Assembly: GCA_017467185.1 (NCBI GenBank)
Contig: JAFTSS010000002.1
Location: 1-64,000, forward strand
Source of the DNA: Paludibacteraceae bacterium
GTDB taxonomy: Bacteria; Bacteroidota; Bacteroidia; Bacteroidales; Paludibacteraceae
Direction: 5' to 3'
DNA: 64,000 nt
Under the pieces are notes generated by a model, which worked only from the letters and a program-made list of their open reading frames with translations, searched no databases and had not been told where the DNA came from. The position numbers were made by a program, and so were the translations under genes. Position 1 is the stretch's first letter; every line of letters begins with the position of its first letter. Positions 1 through 9,367 of the stretch are shown one piece after another.

Positions 1-2109
1 ATAATCGTCAATCATACGTTTCATTGTGAAACGTGGAGTGATTTCTGAGATAGATTTCTTAATCCATTGAATCCATTCTGGTGAGTAACCTTTAGTGTTT
101 TTAGCAAAATACAAAGGTATGATTTCGTGCTCAAGCATTGAATAGATTGTAGCAGCATCGAGTTGATCTTGATATGCTTGGTTGTCGTAAGTACGTTTTT
201 CAGTCAACGCCCAACCTGCACCTTTCACATAGCCTTCGTACCACCATCCGTCAAGAACTGAGAAGTTGAGAACACCATTCATTTGTGCTTTTTCGCCTGA
301 TGTACCAGATGCTTCAAGAGGACGAGTTGGAGTATTCAACCAGATATCAACACCCGAAATCAAGCGTTTAGAAAGACGCATATCGTAGTTTTCGAGGAAG
401 ATGATTTTGCCAAGGAATTGTGGCATACGTGAAATTTCAACGATGCGTTTGATCAAACCTTGACCGCCACCATCAGCTGGGTGAGCTTTACCTGTGAAGA
501 GGAATTGTACTGGGTGCACTGGGTCATTCACGATTTTTTCAAGACGTTCGAGGTCAGTGAACAAAAGGTGAGCACGTTTATATGTAGCAAAACGACGTCC
601 GAAACCGATAATCAAAGCGTTAGGATTGATACGATCGAGGATAGAAACGATTTTTGATGGGTCGTTTTGGTTTTTCAACCAAGTTGTTGTAAATTGATCT
701 TTGATATAAGTAATCAATTTGTTTTTCAACGCTGTACGTGTAGCCCAAATTTCTTCGTCTGGCACATTGTTGATTGCGCTCCAAATCTTCATATTAGATT
801 GGTCGCCATAGAAATCGTTGTCGAAATATTTTTCGTAAAGTGCTTTCCATTCAGATGTAGCCCATGTTGGCATGTGAACACCATTAGTTACATAGCTAAC
901 ATGAAGTTCTTCAGGGAAATAACCTTTCCAAATTGGGTTAAACATCTCTTGGCTCACTTTGCCATGCAACCAGCTCACACCATTAACGGCTTGGCAAGTG
1001 TTACAAGCAAATACCGACATAGAGAATTTTTCGTTAGTACCAGGATTTTCGCGACCCATATCCATAAGGTCGTTCCATGAGATACCAAGTTTTGCAGGAT
1101 ATTCACCCATATATTTGCCGAATAGACCTTCATCGAAACTATCGTGACCTGCTGGCACTGGAGTGTGACAAGTGTAAAGGCTTGATGCACCTACAACTTC
1201 AAGAGCTTCTTGAATATTAAGACCTTTAGCCACATAGTCAGAAAGACGTTGAAGGTTAAGGAATGCTGCGTGACCTTCGTTACAGTGGTAAAGTTTTTGG
1301 TCGATACCAAGTTTTTGGAGTGTAAGCACACCACCGATACCGAGCATAATCTCTTGTTTGATACGGTTTTCCCAATCGCCACCATAGAGTTGGTGAGTGA
1401 TTTGACGGTCGAATTCGCTATTGAGTTCCATATCTGTATCGAGGAGGAACAAAGGCACACGACCTACTTGAGCTTTCCATACGTTAGCATAAACCACACG
1501 GTTAGGATATGGCACTTCAACAACCACCGGATGACCAGCTTCATCTTTCACTTGAGTGATAGGAAGATGACTGAATTGTTGTGGCTCGTAGTTAGCAATT
1601 TGTTGACCATCAACGCTAAGTGTTTGTGTGAAATAACCGAAACGATACAAGAAACCAATAGCCACCATGTTAACATTGCTATCAGAAGCCTCTTTGATAT
1701 AGTCACCAGCAAGGACACCAAGACCGCCTGAATAGATTTTCAAGTGGTCAGTCAAACCATATTCCATTGAGAAATAGGCAACTGAAGGAACATCTGAGCG
1801 ATGTTCTTTATTCATATATGCAGTAAATTTAGCATACACTTTGTCGAGTTCTGCGAGATATTGTTGGTCACCAGCCAACTCTGTAAGGCGATCCAAATGA
1901 GCATTTTCGAGCATACTGATTGGATTATGACGACACTCATCCCACATTTTTTCGTCTAATTGGCTAAACAAATGTTTAGCATCTACATTCCACACCCACC
2001 AAAGGTTGTGTGCAATTTCATCAAGACGTTGTAGTTTTTCAGGTAAGCGAGTTTTTACTGTGAAATCAATAAAATTTGATTCATTCACATGATTTACTTT
2101 TACTTCCAT
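1..2109 (-). CDS. glgP: Alpha-glucan (glycogen) phosphorylase, C-terminus cut by window edge
   Basis: This GT35 phosphorylase releases glucose-1-phosphate from glycogen in the cytoplasm, using pyridoxal phosphate. The 703 visible codons start at ATG 2109 ([10 protein letters not shown]) and run open to base 1, so the stop lies outside the window; family members of this type are around 850 residues. The N-terminus has the NLWWVWN motif of the DUF3417 region found in the bacterial/mycobacterial-like branch. The PLP-lysine motif is [14 protein letters not shown], with the lysine near residue 607. Glycogen synthase lies upstream on the same strand, separated only by a small four-helix-bundle gene, which supports a glycogen role. 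The stretch before the start codon carries heptamer repeats. Identity is secure; the exact subfamily is inferred. Confidence 0.93.
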   Translation of the reverse strand, partial: MEVKVNHVNESNFIDFTVKTRLPEKLQRLDEIAHNLWWVWNVDAKHLFSQLDEKMWDECRHNPISMLENAHLDRLTELAGDQQYLAELDKVYAKFTAYMNKEHRSDVPSVAYFSMEYGLTDHLKIYSGGLGVLAGDYIKEASDSNVNMVAIGFLYRFGYFTQTLSVDGQQIANYEPQQFSHLPITQVKDEAGHPVVVEVPYPNRVVYANVWKAQVGRVPLFLLDTDMELNSEFDRQITHQLYGGDWENRIKQEIMLGIGGVLTLQKLGIDQKLYHCNEGHAAFLNLQRLSDYVAKGLNIQEALEVVGASSLYTCHTPVPAGHDSFDEGLFGKYMGEYPAKLGISWNDLMDMGRENPGTNEKFSMSVFACNTCQAVNGVSWLHGKVSQEMFNPIWKGYFPEELHVSYVTNGVHMPTWATSEWKALYEKYFDNDFYGDQSNMKIWSAINNVPDEEIWATRTALKNKLITYIKDQFTTTWLKNQNDPSKIVSILDRINPNALIIGFGRRFATYKRAHLLFTDLERLEKIVNDPVHPVQFLFTGKAHPADGGGQGLIKRIVEISRMPQFLGKIIFLENYDMRLSKRLISGVDIWLNTPTRPLEASGTSGEKAQMNGVLNFSVLDGWWYEGYVKGAGWALTEKRTYDNQAYQDQLDAATIYSMLEHEIIPLYFAKNTKGYSPEWIQWIKKSISEITPRFTMKRMIDDY

Positions 2110-2129
2110 TGTTTTAATTTACTAATACT

Positions 2130-2195
2130 AATGCACAATGCACAACCAACGGTCTTGAGCCGTAGCGAAAAATGCACAATGCACAATGCAAGCTA
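2130..2195. repeat. Heptamer repeat arrays flanking a GGTCTTGAGCC centre
   Basis: Two short runs of TGCACAA-type 7-bp units flank a central sequence containing CGGTCTTGAGCCG. Related centres (GGTCTTTGAGCC) occur between heptamer arrays near 59,390 and inside murF near 41,430. Lies between glgP and the four-helix-bundle gene. Confidence 0.7.
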
Positions 2196-2209
2196 ACGCG
2201 AAACAAACA

Positions 2210-2563
2210 TTAACTTGCAAAAGTTGTTTTTACTATTGTTGTTAATATTTTATTTAATTCTTTACAATCATTCATCATACTTTCGAACTGAAAATCAGTC
2301 AAAAAATCAGTTTCAAAAAGCAATTCTAACCAATATTCAGTCTCACTTGCCTCTTTTAATGCAATATTCATCTTAGCCCCAAAATCAGCTTTCGACTGTC
2401 CTCTAATAGCTTCTGATACATTTGCACCAATACTAGTTCCACACCTCAATAATTGCTTCGACAACACAAATTCTCTCTTCTCATCCACAAGATATTTATA
2501 CAAATTCACAATCCTAATTGCAAACTTTTTACTTTTAGTTACAATAATATTATTATTTTCCAT
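2210..2563 (-). CDS. Four-helix bundle protein (23S rRNA IVP / Avd-like family)
   Basis: A small protein of 117 residues whose family is typically called four helix bundle protein, S23 or 23S rRNA intervening-sequence protein. The sequence shows the family hallmarks: LRCGTSIGANVSEAIRGQS in the middle, followed by a helix with MNIALKEASETEYWLELL. The ATG at 2563 (MENNN) is preferred; the frame extends upstream only to a TTG inside or next to a heptamer array. Members occur inside 23S rRNA introns, as accessory proteins in diversity-generating retroelements, and as lone genes; here no reverse transcriptase or rRNA is nearby, so the function is unknown. It separates glgP from glgA and is bounded by heptamer arrays on both sides, which suggests it was inserted into the glycogen operon. 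Confidence 0.85.
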   Translation of the reverse strand: MENNNIIVTKSKKFAIRIVNLYKYLVDEKREFVLSKQLLRCGTSIGANVSEAIRGQSKADFGAKMNIALKEASETEYWLELLFETDFLTDFQFESMMNDCKELNKILTTIVKTTFAS

Positions 2564-2580
2564 AATTATCAAATAAATCA

Positions 2581-2622
2581 ATTATGCATTGTGAATTGTG
2601 AATTGTGAATTATGCATTGTGC
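2581..2622. repeat. Heptamer array (ATTGTGA) forming the 3' end of glgA
   Basis: About six consecutive 7-bp units (ATTGTGA, ATTATGC, ATTGTGC). The array contains the glgA stop codon and encodes the last residues of that protein (CTMHNSQFTIHNA). Confidence 0.8.
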
Positions 2623-4204
2623 ATTGTCTAAGCGCTATATCGTATGCCACTTTATAATGCTTAAAGAAATGTTTCCATTGGGCTTTTTTAGCGTATGCTT
2701 GAGCTGCAGTTTTCACCGATTTCATCTGTTTTGCATCATTAGCAATCGACATAATATGCTCAATTTGAGCCACTATTTCATCACTAACGGCATCGAAATT
2801 ATTATCACCACGTTTCACTACACCTACACCTAATTCTATATTTTGTCCTTCGGCATTCACCCAACGGCCAAAGCCTGAAAGGTTGGTTGTAATTGTAGGC
2901 ACAGCAAACGCCACACTCTCCATCGGAGTATAACCCCAAGGCTCATAGTAAGAAGGGAATACTGTGAAATCAAATCCTGCCAACAAATCGTAATACGACA
3001 TATTGAACACTCCATCATCGCCCATCAAATAAGCTGGCACAAAGATAACTTTCACACGACTATCCACCGAATTGTTAAATCCATAAAAACGGAATGCGTT
3101 TGATACTGGGTCGTTCCATGGTTCAACAAGCTGGTGCGTTGTATAGCGGTCGCCTGGTTGCGACAAATCTTTTGCTCCTTGTTGCCAACCAGGCACAAGA
3201 ATAAACGCAACGAGTTGTCCATTACCATTATGGTTCAACTTATTCAATGCATTTATATACAAGTCAATACCTTTATTTTTATACTCATAACGACCCGATA
3301 TTGCACACAATTTTGCATCGTTTGCCACAGGATAACCAAGCAATTCTGATGCTACTTCAAGCAATTTTGCACGCGAACGTTTTGCCAATTCGGTCAAAGC
3401 TTTGCCTTTTGGCACAAAGTCGAGTTCAAAGCCATTTGGAGTAACCTCGGCCGAGCGAATTTCGAGCAATTGAGCGCATTCATCATCGGTAATTTCACTC
3501 ACCGTAGTGAAACAATCAGCCAAATGTGCAGCACGTTTTTCGATTGAATGCTTACTTTCTACATTAAGTTCCGAAGCCATCTGGTCTCCAAAATAACCTG
3601 GCATATAATCATATAACGGTTTACCATTGCCCGCTATCGAACGTCCTACTGTCGTAGCATGAGTAGTAAACAACGTTGCTATACGTGGTTCAAAATGTTT
3701 CAAATAGCAAAGACCAAAACCAGTCATCCACTCATTGAAATGAGCGACAACCTTTTGGTCTGCCAATTTATAGAAATCATAAAACGCATGCATCACCATG
3801 CCAGCCGCATAGCCGAACATACTTGCTTCGTCGTAATCGCCGTATGCATGCAATGAATCTACTTTAGCAGTCTCCCACATCAAACCATATATTTCATCTT
3901 TCTGAGCATAAAGCGGAGTAAAATCCACAAGAATTGCCAACGGACGACCAGGCACAATCCAACGACCAACACGTACTTGAAGTCCGAAACGCTCCGCTAC
4001 ATATTCAGCAAACCCCTCTAATTCAACAGTTGGTTCAAAATATATTGACTCTGAACTCTTCCACACGTCAGGACCCACAAACACTACGTTATTCTCACCC
4101 ACATATTCCACCATCGACTGCGCACGAGTAGATAAAACGGCATAAATTCCACCAATTTTATTGCAAACTTCCCAACTTGTTTCAAATATATAATTAGGTT
4201 TCAT
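2582..4204 (-). CDS. Glycogen synthase, GT3 (eukaryote-like) family
   Basis: Transfers glucosyl units to growing glycogen in the cytoplasm. The N-terminus FETSWEVCNKIGGIYAVL and the later FPSYYEPWGYTPMES (about residues 416-430) followed by TNLSGFG match the fungal/animal GYS-type GT3 family rather than bacterial GT5 GlgA; such genes are common in Bacteroidota. At 540 residues it is of normal bacterial length. The last 13 or so residues are encoded by a 7-bp repeat array and are probably not part of the ancestral fold. A promoter lies upstream at 4278-4308. The downstream four-helix-bundle gene and glgP are likely co-transcribed. The start follows a TCTAAAAT motif 1-8 bases before ATG. Family assignment is strong; the sugar donor (UDP- or ADP-glucose) cannot be read here. 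Confidence 0.92.
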   Translation of the reverse strand: MKPNYIFETSWEVCNKIGGIYAVLSTRAQSMVEYVGENNVVFVGPDVWKSSESIYFEPTVELEGFAEYVAERFGLQVRVGRWIVPGRPLAILVDFTPLYAQKDEIYGLMWETAKVDSLHAYGDYDEASMFGYAAGMVMHAFYDFYKLADQKVVAHFNEWMTGFGLCYLKHFEPRIATLFTTHATTVGRSIAGNGKPLYDYMPGYFGDQMASELNVESKHSIEKRAAHLADCFTTVSEITDDECAQLLEIRSAEVTPNGFELDFVPKGKALTELAKRSRAKLLEVASELLGYPVANDAKLCAISGRYEYKNKGIDLYINALNKLNHNGNGQLVAFILVPGWQQGAKDLSQPGDRYTTHQLVEPWNDPVSNAFRFYGFNNSVDSRVKVIFVPAYLMGDDGVFNMSYYDLLAGFDFTVFPSYYEPWGYTPMESVAFAVPTITTNLSGFGRWVNAEGQNIELGVGVVKRGDNNFDAVSDEIVAQIEHIMSIANDAKQMKSVKTAAQAYAKKAQWKHFFKHYKVAYDIALRQCTMHNSQFTIHNA

Positions 4205-4277
4205 ATTTTAGACTATTAGTAGCGAGTAGCGAGTAACTAGAAAAAACAATCGCATATCGCATATTTTATTGAAGATG

Positions 4278-4308
4278 CAAAGTTACATAAAGATTTTTAG
4301 ATATACAA
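4278..4308 (-). promoter_or_regulatory. Bacteroidota-type promoter for the glycogen operon
   Basis: On the minus strand TTG (4306-4308) is followed after 20 bp by TAACTTTG (4278-4285), matching the Bacteroidota -33/-7 consensus. The start codon lies about 74 bp downstream. Confidence 0.75.
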
Positions 4309-4424
4309 GTATTTTGATAAATATTTTCAAATAAGAAAAATCAACATTCAGCCACACAAAACACCTCTTCTCTTTGTAAATCAAAGCCTTTAATACTAAA
4401 TGTAACAAATACACTAACAAAACA

Positions 4425-4448
4425 AAAACATGTTATAAAACATGTTTT
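4425..4448 (-). terminator. Hairpin terminator after lpxA
   Basis: AAAACATGTT and AACATGTTTT form a 10-bp stem with a 4-base loop, followed on the minus strand by a T-rich stretch. It lies about 60 bp past the lpxA stop. Confidence 0.65.
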
Positions 4449-4462
4449 CTATATAAATAAAA

Positions 4463-4487
4463 GAGACGCAAAATATTGCGTCTCTAC
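4463..4487. repeat. GAGACGCAA palindrome element
   Basis: A near-perfect palindrome, GAGACGCAAAATATTGCGTC followed by TCTAC. Further copies lie at 39,791, 40,926, 40,997 and 52,359. Confidence 0.85.
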
Positions 4488-4509
4488 TATAAACAGATCA
4501 AAATATCTT

Positions 4510-5277
4510 TTACTTAATAATACCACGCGATGAATTGCGCACAAAAAGCAAAATTTCATCACGCTCTGCTGTTGCAGGGAATTCCGATTCAATTTTTGCT
4601 ATTGCATCAGATGTGTTCAAGCCTGAATTATATATCAAGCGATATACATCTTGAACATTATTTATTTGTTCATTGGTATAACCACGACGACGAAGCCCAA
4701 TTGAATTGATACCTGCATACGTAATTGGCTCTCGACCAACAGTAACAAATGGAGGAATATCTTTCGTCACCTTCGAACCTCCTTGAATCATCGTATGTTT
4801 ACCAATATGTGTAAATTGGTGAACTAATGTACCTCCGCCAATTACAGCAAAATCATCAACTTCCACTTCACCTGCCAATTGAGTTGAATTACTCATAATT
4901 ATATTGTTACCAAGAATACAATCGTGCGCCACATGACAATATGCCATAATCAAACAATTATCTCCAATGACTGTTTTGCCACGAGAGGCTGTACCACGAT
5001 GAACTGTTGCACATTCGCGAATAGTGGTATTATTACCTATGATAACACACGTATCTTCACCATGAAATTTTAAATCTTGAGGTTCCGCACCTATCACTGC
5101 ACCTGGAAATACTGTACAGTTTTCACCAATACGTGTACCTGAAAGTATCACTGCATTACTACGGATACGCGAACCTGCTCCAATCTCTACATTTTTATCA
5201 ATTATAACAAATGGTTCAATTACTACATTGTCGGCAATCTTTGCCTCTGGATGAATATATGCCAATGGTTGTTTCAT
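4510..5277 (-). CDS. lpxA: Acyl-ACP--UDP-N-acetylglucosamine O-acyltransferase
   Basis: Catalyses the first step of lipid A synthesis, moving a 3-hydroxyacyl chain from ACP to the 3-OH of UDP-GlcNAc in the cytoplasm. The 255-residue protein shows hexapeptide repeats of a left-handed beta-helix through the first 190 residues and a C-terminal helical part. The catalytic-histidine motif HVAHDC is at residues 115-120 (general base expected at H118). It is the last gene of a run with lpxD and lpxC-fabZ upstream, the usual Bacteroidota order, and is followed by a hairpin terminator. The start has an AAGGAAAT sequence just upstream, one of the few Shine-Dalgarno-like sites in the window. Confidence 0.97.
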   Translation of the reverse strand: MKQPLAYIHPEAKIADNVVIEPFVIIDKNVEIGAGSRIRSNAVILSGTRIGENCTVFPGAVIGAEPQDLKFHGEDTCVIIGNNTTIRECATVHRGTASRGKTVIGDNCLIMAYCHVAHDCILGNNIIMSNSTQLAGEVEVDDFAVIGGGTLVHQFTHIGKHTMIQGGSKVTKDIPPFVTVGREPITYAGINSIGLRRRGYTNEQINNVQDVYRLIYNSGLNTSDAIAKIESEFPATAERDEILLFVRNSSRGIIK

Positions 5278-5296
5278 ATTTCCTTTAGATTTTTAG

Positions 5297-5351
5297 ATGT
5301 GAGACACGAGATACAAGACATCTAACTTCTCGTGTTTCATATCTCGTTTCT
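5297..5351. repeat. Inverted pair of heptamer arrays (GAGACAC)
   Basis: Units such as GAGACAC, GAGATAC and AAGACAT are followed, after a short loop, by their inverse (CTCGTGT, TTCATAT, CTCGTTT). The two arms could pair in the mRNA between lpxC-fabZ and lpxA. Confidence 0.75.
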
Positions 5352-5356
5352 ATATT

Positions 5357-6739
5357 TTATTTATTTTTTACAATTTGCGCTGTCATTTCTGCCTCTGTTG
5401 TGATTTTGCCATTCACAAAGCAATAGCCTTTAATTGTAGCCAAACCACGACGAATTGGCGAAGTCAACATCACTTTCATCACAATGCTATCGCCTGGCAC
5501 TACTTTATTACGGAATTTCACACCATCTATTTTCAAAAAATAGGTCGAATATGATTTTGGATCTTCTACCTTCGACAATACTAGCAATCCCGCACATTGA
5601 GCCATTGCTTCTACATGCAACACACCTGGCATCACTGGTTCTTCTGGGAAGTGACCAATAAAATGCATCTCATTGAATGTTGCATTTTTAATTGCAACAA
5701 TATGATTATCACCTATCTCCATTACTTTATCCACCAACAAAAATGGGTAACGGTGAGGCAACAAATCTTTAATTTGATTGATATCAAGCACTGGCTGCGC
5801 ATCAATAGGAATCACTGGTGCAAACACCTCTTGTTTACGTATCTCTTTACGTATCTGTTTTGCAAATGCAGTATTCACTCCATGTCCTGGACAAACGGCA
5901 ATCACACGACCTTTAATCGGACGTCCAATCAACGCCAAATCGCCAATCACATCAAGCAATTTATGACGTGCCGGCTCATTGTCAAATTGTAATGGACCAT
6001 TCAAATAACCTAAATCAGATACCTTTGGAGCTGATTGACCTACAAGAGCTGCTATCTTATCTAATTGCGCTTGTTCCACTGGTTGATCATAAATCACCAA
6101 CGCGTTCTCCAAATCGCCACCCTTAATCAATCCTGCTTCTACCAATTTTGCAATCTCACGAACAAATACAAATGTACGACATCCTGCCACTTGCGACTCA
6201 AAATCTGCCAACGAATCTAATATTGCATACTGACTACCCAATACGCAAGAATTATAATTCACCATTGTTTGTACCGAGAACTCAGTATCTGGCAATATTG
6301 TGATTGACGATTTACCATCCTCCGAAGTAAACACTTTTTTAGAAGTTACTTCATAATACTCTTTTTCTGCCGATTGTTCCTCTACACCAACACTATTTAT
6401 TGCTTCAACAAAAGGCTTTGCCGAACCATCAAGAATAGGAAATTCTGGAGCATTAACTTCTAACACACAGTTATCTACACCAGCTGCATACAATGCAGCC
6501 ATACAATGTTCTATAGTACTAACTTTAGCTTCGCCTTTCACTAAAACTGTTCCACGCTCAGTAGCCGCCACATTTTCAGCCAATGCTGGTATTTCATTAT
6601 CAACTTCTAAATCCACACGACGCACAATAATACCAGTATTCTCTGCTGCAGGCTTCGCTGTCAACACAATGTTCAATCCTGTATGCAAGCCCTTACCCTC
6701 AAGCGTAAAAGGCGCTTTTAATGTCTTTTGTTTTGCCAT
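5357..6739 (-). CDS. lpxC/fabZ: Bifunctional UDP-3-O-acyl-GlcNAc deacetylase / 3-hydroxyacyl-ACP dehydratase
   Basis: A fusion of two enzymes, 460 residues long. Residues 1-300 are LpxC, the zinc deacetylase that commits UDP-acyl-GlcNAc to lipid A; zinc ligands are expected at H78 (TIEHC), H259 and D263 (RHKLLDVIGD), with the conserved H286 in PGHG. Residues 315-460 are FabZ, which dehydrates 3-hydroxyacyl-ACP in fatty acid synthesis; its catalytic pair is H363 (IGHFPEEPVMPG) and E377 (HVEAMAQ). The fusion is typical of Bacteroidota and couples the competing uses of 3-hydroxyacyl-ACP. It sits between lpxD and lpxA, with an inverted heptamer pair on each side. The start is preceded by ATCTAAAAT. 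No missing residue is seen. Confidence 0.97.
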   Translation of the reverse strand: MAKQKTLKAPFTLEGKGLHTGLNIVLTAKPAAENTGIIVRRVDLEVDNEIPALAENVAATERGTVLVKGEAKVSTIEHCMAALYAAGVDNCVLEVNAPEFPILDGSAKPFVEAINSVGVEEQSAEKEYYEVTSKKVFTSEDGKSSITILPDTEFSVQTMVNYNSCVLGSQYAILDSLADFESQVAGCRTFVFVREIAKLVEAGLIKGGDLENALVIYDQPVEQAQLDKIAALVGQSAPKVSDLGYLNGPLQFDNEPARHKLLDVIGDLALIGRPIKGRVIAVCPGHGVNTAFAKQIRKEIRKQEVFAPVIPIDAQPVLDINQIKDLLPHRYPFLLVDKVMEIGDNHIVAIKNATFNEMHFIGHFPEEPVMPGVLHVEAMAQCAGLLVLSKVEDPKSYSTYFLKIDGVKFRNKVVPGDSIVMKVMLTSPIRRGLATIKGYCFVNGKITTEAEMTAQIVKNK

Positions 6740-6748
6740 ATTTTAGAT

Positions 6749-6882
6749 AATTAGTAGCGAGTAGCGAGTAGCGAGACTACTTGCTTCGCAAATTTTATAT
6801 TTTTAATATTTTAGTAACAAACAATAAAATTAATACCGAATGGCTCTAGCTACTCGTTACTATTTACTCGTTACTACTTAAT
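6749..6882. repeat. Inverted heptamer arrays (AGTAGCG / CGTTACT) with a CCGAATGG centre
   Basis: Units CGAGTAG on the lpxC side and CGTTACT/ATTTACT on the lpxD side are mutually complementary and enclose a spacer containing CCGAATGGCT. The distal arm (about 6848-6882, five units) contains the lpxD stop codon. Confidence 0.85.
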
Positions 6883-7896
6883 TTTCTTCTCTAAATCATA
6901 TACTTTACGTGCCAAGTCAGGCAATTGTCGTTGCAACACATTCAATTTTCTGAATCCCATAATCGGCATCACAGGATAACCTTGCCATACCTGATTTGGC
7001 TCTTTAATATTACTTGGCACACCCGACTGAGCTCCAAATATCGAACCATCAGCAATCGTGATATGTCCCGAAATTCCTACCTGTCCGCCTAACATACAAC
7101 GCTTACCAATCTTCGTAGAACCAGCTATACCCGATTGCGCTGCAATCACCGTATCTTCACCAATCTCAACATTATGAGCCACTTGTACAAGGTTGTCTAT
7201 CTTCACACCACGACGCACTAAAGTCGAGCCCATCGTTGCCCTATCTATTGTCGTATTCGCACCCAACTCTACATCATCCTCTATTACAACATTACCAATT
7301 TGCGGAATCTTATGATAATGCCCTTCTGCATCTGGAGCATGACCAAAACCATCGCTACCTACCACCGCACCTGCATGCAACATACAACGTTTACCCACAC
7401 GACAACCCTCATAAATCTTCACGCCTGCATAAATCACTGTATCATCACCCACTTCTACATTATCGTCAATAAACGTATTTGCATAAATCCGCACATTATC
7501 GCCAATTACAACATTCGCACCAATCACAACAAACGCACCCACATAAACATTATCTCCCAACTTAGCTGTTTCATGAATATCTGATTTTGCACTAATCCCT
7601 TGTTTTTTAGGCTTTACACTTTCTACCAAAGCCAACAATTTAGCCAAACATTCATACGCATTATCCACACGTATCAACGTAGTTGTCAATGGTTGTTCTG
7701 CCACAAAATCTCTATTCACCAAACAAGCCGATGCCTGCGTAGTGTATATATATTGTGTATATTTCGGATTCGACAAAAAAGTCAATGTCCCAGGACGCCC
7801 TTCTTCTATCTTCGACAATTCCGACACCTTCAACGTAGCATCACCATCTACTGCGCCTTTCAAATAATCAGCAATCTGCTGTACCGTAAATTCCAT
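6874..7896 (-). CDS. lpxD: UDP-3-O-acylglucosamine N-acyltransferase
   Basis: Adds the N-linked 3-hydroxyacyl chain to UDP-3-O-acylglucosamine, the third step of lipid A synthesis. The protein is 340 residues: an N-terminal uridine-binding domain (about 1-100), a long hexapeptide-repeat beta-helix (about 105-315) and a short C-terminal helix. The catalytic-histidine region reads [14 protein letters not shown], as in characterised LpxD enzymes. The upstream neighbour is an HD-domain hydrolase and the downstream one lpxC-fabZ, a conserved arrangement in this phylum. Heptamer arrays fill both gaps. Confidence 0.97.
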   Translation of the reverse strand: MEFTVQQIADYLKGAVDGDATLKVSELSKIEEGRPGTLTFLSNPKYTQYIYTTQASACLVNRDFVAEQPLTTTLIRVDNAYECLAKLLALVESVKPKKQGISAKSDIHETAKLGDNVYVGAFVVIGANVVIGDNVRIYANTFIDDNVEVGDDTVIYAGVKIYEGCRVGKRCMLHAGAVVGSDGFGHAPDAEGHYHKIPQIGNVVIEDDVELGANTTIDRATMGSTLVRRGVKIDNLVQVAHNVEIGEDTVIAAQSGIAGSTKIGKRCMLGGQVGISGHITIADGSIFGAQSGVPSNIKEPNQVWQGYPVMPIMGFRKLNVLQRQLPDLARKVYDLEKKIK

Positions 7897-7900
7897 ATCT

Positions 7901-8137
7901 ATAAAAATTGAAAATTGAAAGTTGAAAATTGAAAGTTAATACCCTCTCTACATCAACAAACAACATTATTAATCATAAACTATTCCTAATTCCTCATTCC
8001 TAATTCCCCATTCCTAATTCCTAATTCCCCATTCCTAATTCCTAATTCCTAATTCCCCATTCCTAATTCCTAATTCCTAATTCCCCATTCCTCATTCCTC
8101 ATTCCTAATTCCCCATTCCTCATTCCTCATTCCTCAT
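7901..8137. repeat. Long heptamer tract (AAATTGA units, then about 20 CCTAATT units)
   Basis: Bases 7901-7938 hold five units of the type AAAATTG/AAAGTTG. From about 7985 to 8137 an almost uninterrupted run of CCTAATT, CCCCATT and CCTCATT units follows, roughly 20 copies and the longest array in the window. It ends against the stop codon of the HD-domain gene. Confidence 0.9.
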
Positions 8138-9366
8138 TTAAAGATTGGCATATAAAACAAATACCGTTTCTCTATCATCTCCCTCATCATATCCACATTC
8201 ATCATATCCGATGCATGCGCCACATCATCCAATCGTCCATCTCCATACATAATCATAATATTCGCTCCATCAGGATTATACGTATTGCTCCTCACCACCT
8301 CTTCAACATAAAAATATCGCGCCAAACTCTCATCTATACCAAATCTCTCAGCATACTGACGCTTCATATTTTCTTCATTATACAACGAAATATCATCACC
8401 TGTAACTGTTTTAAAAAATCTACGTTCAATAAAACCTTTCGACAACTCTCTCAACACCACATCATCTGCCTTCATCCACACCTTAACTGCCGACATAACA
8501 TCCACATCGTCCAGCTCCTCGTATCTTTTCAACACATAGTCCGTATCAAATGAATTTGCATCTACATCATTCTCCAAAAAATACTTCAATGCTGGTGTCG
8601 CAAACAAATCTACACCACACTTCACCAACTCTTTTGCTCTACGCAATATATTCACCAACATCTTCTCAGCCGCCACCGAAGTTTTATGCAAATAAACTTG
8701 CCAATACATAAACCTCCGCGCAACCAAAAAGTTCTCAATCGAATATATACCCTTCGCCTCAACCACCAACTTATCATCCGACACATTCAACATCTTAATA
8801 ATCCGCGCAGCACCAATCGAACCCTCCATCACTCCAGTAAAAAAACAATCCCTACACAAATAATCCATCCTATCCATATCCAACTGCGACGATATCAACT
8901 GATGCAAAAATCGCTTTTCATATTCATCTTTAAATATCTTTATCGCCAACCCCAATCGTCCTCCCATCTCATCATTTATCGCCTCCATCATCTTGAGCGA
9001 CAACTCTTCATGCGACACATTCTCAATCAACGTATTTTCCAACACGTGCGAGAAAGGTCCATGTCCAATATCATGCAACAACATTGCAGCCAATACCCCA
9101 TTCTCCTCTGCCGCCGTAATCACTTGCCCCTTCAATCTCAACTGCTTAACTGCTTCACCAACCAAATGCATTGCTCCCAACGAATGTTGAAATCTCGTAT
9201 GTTGCGCACCAGGATAAACAACATTAGCCAATCCCAACTGCTTAATCCGAGTCAAACGCTGAAACAACGGATGTTGCACCAACTCATAAATCAACTCGTT
9301 CGGTATCGTAATAAAACCCAAAACCGGGTCATTGATTATCTTATTCTTATTCGTTGCTCTAAACAT
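8134..9366 (-). CDS. HD-domain phosphohydrolase (SAMHD1/dGTPase-like superfamily)
   Basis: A 410-residue cytoplasmic metal-dependent phosphohydrolase. The HD signature is clear: an arginine/histidine element TRFQHSLGAMHLV, then LLHDIGHGPFSH, and a downstream SSQLDMDRMDYLCRD that supplies the last aspartate. Family relatives hydrolyse dNTPs or other phosphoesters; the substrate of this subgroup is not established, so no symbol is given. In Bacteroidota this gene commonly sits immediately before lpxD, as here, which hints at a link to envelope synthesis but proves nothing about substrate. The stop is separated by one base or so from a very long heptamer array, and the start lies 1 bp from the stop of the upstream membrane protein, indicating co-transcription. 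Confidence 0.88.
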   Translation of the reverse strand: MFRATNKNKIINDPVLGFITIPNELIYELVQHPLFQRLTRIKQLGLANVVYPGAQHTRFQHSLGAMHLVGEAVKQLRLKGQVITAAEENGVLAAMLLHDIGHGPFSHVLENTLIENVSHEELSLKMMEAINDEMGGRLGLAIKIFKDEYEKRFLHQLISSQLDMDRMDYLCRDCFFTGVMEGSIGAARIIKMLNVSDDKLVVEAKGIYSIENFLVARRFMYWQVYLHKTSVAAEKMLVNILRRAKELVKCGVDLFATPALKYFLENDVDANSFDTDYVLKRYEELDDVDVMSAVKVWMKADDVVLRELSKGFIERRFFKTVTGDDISLYNEENMKRQYAERFGIDESLARYFYVEEVVRSNTYNPDGANIMIMYGDGRLDDVAHASDMMNVDMMREMIEKRYLFYMPIFK

Positions 9367-9367
9367 C

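Noticed and set aside
460..1731. Plus-strand open frames over the first 2 kb
   Set aside because: They are antisense to a clear glycogen phosphorylase frame and have no family likeness.
2210..2563. Diversity-generating retroelement accessory protein (Avd)
   Set aside because: The fold family fits, but no reverse transcriptase, template repeat or variable target gene is nearby.
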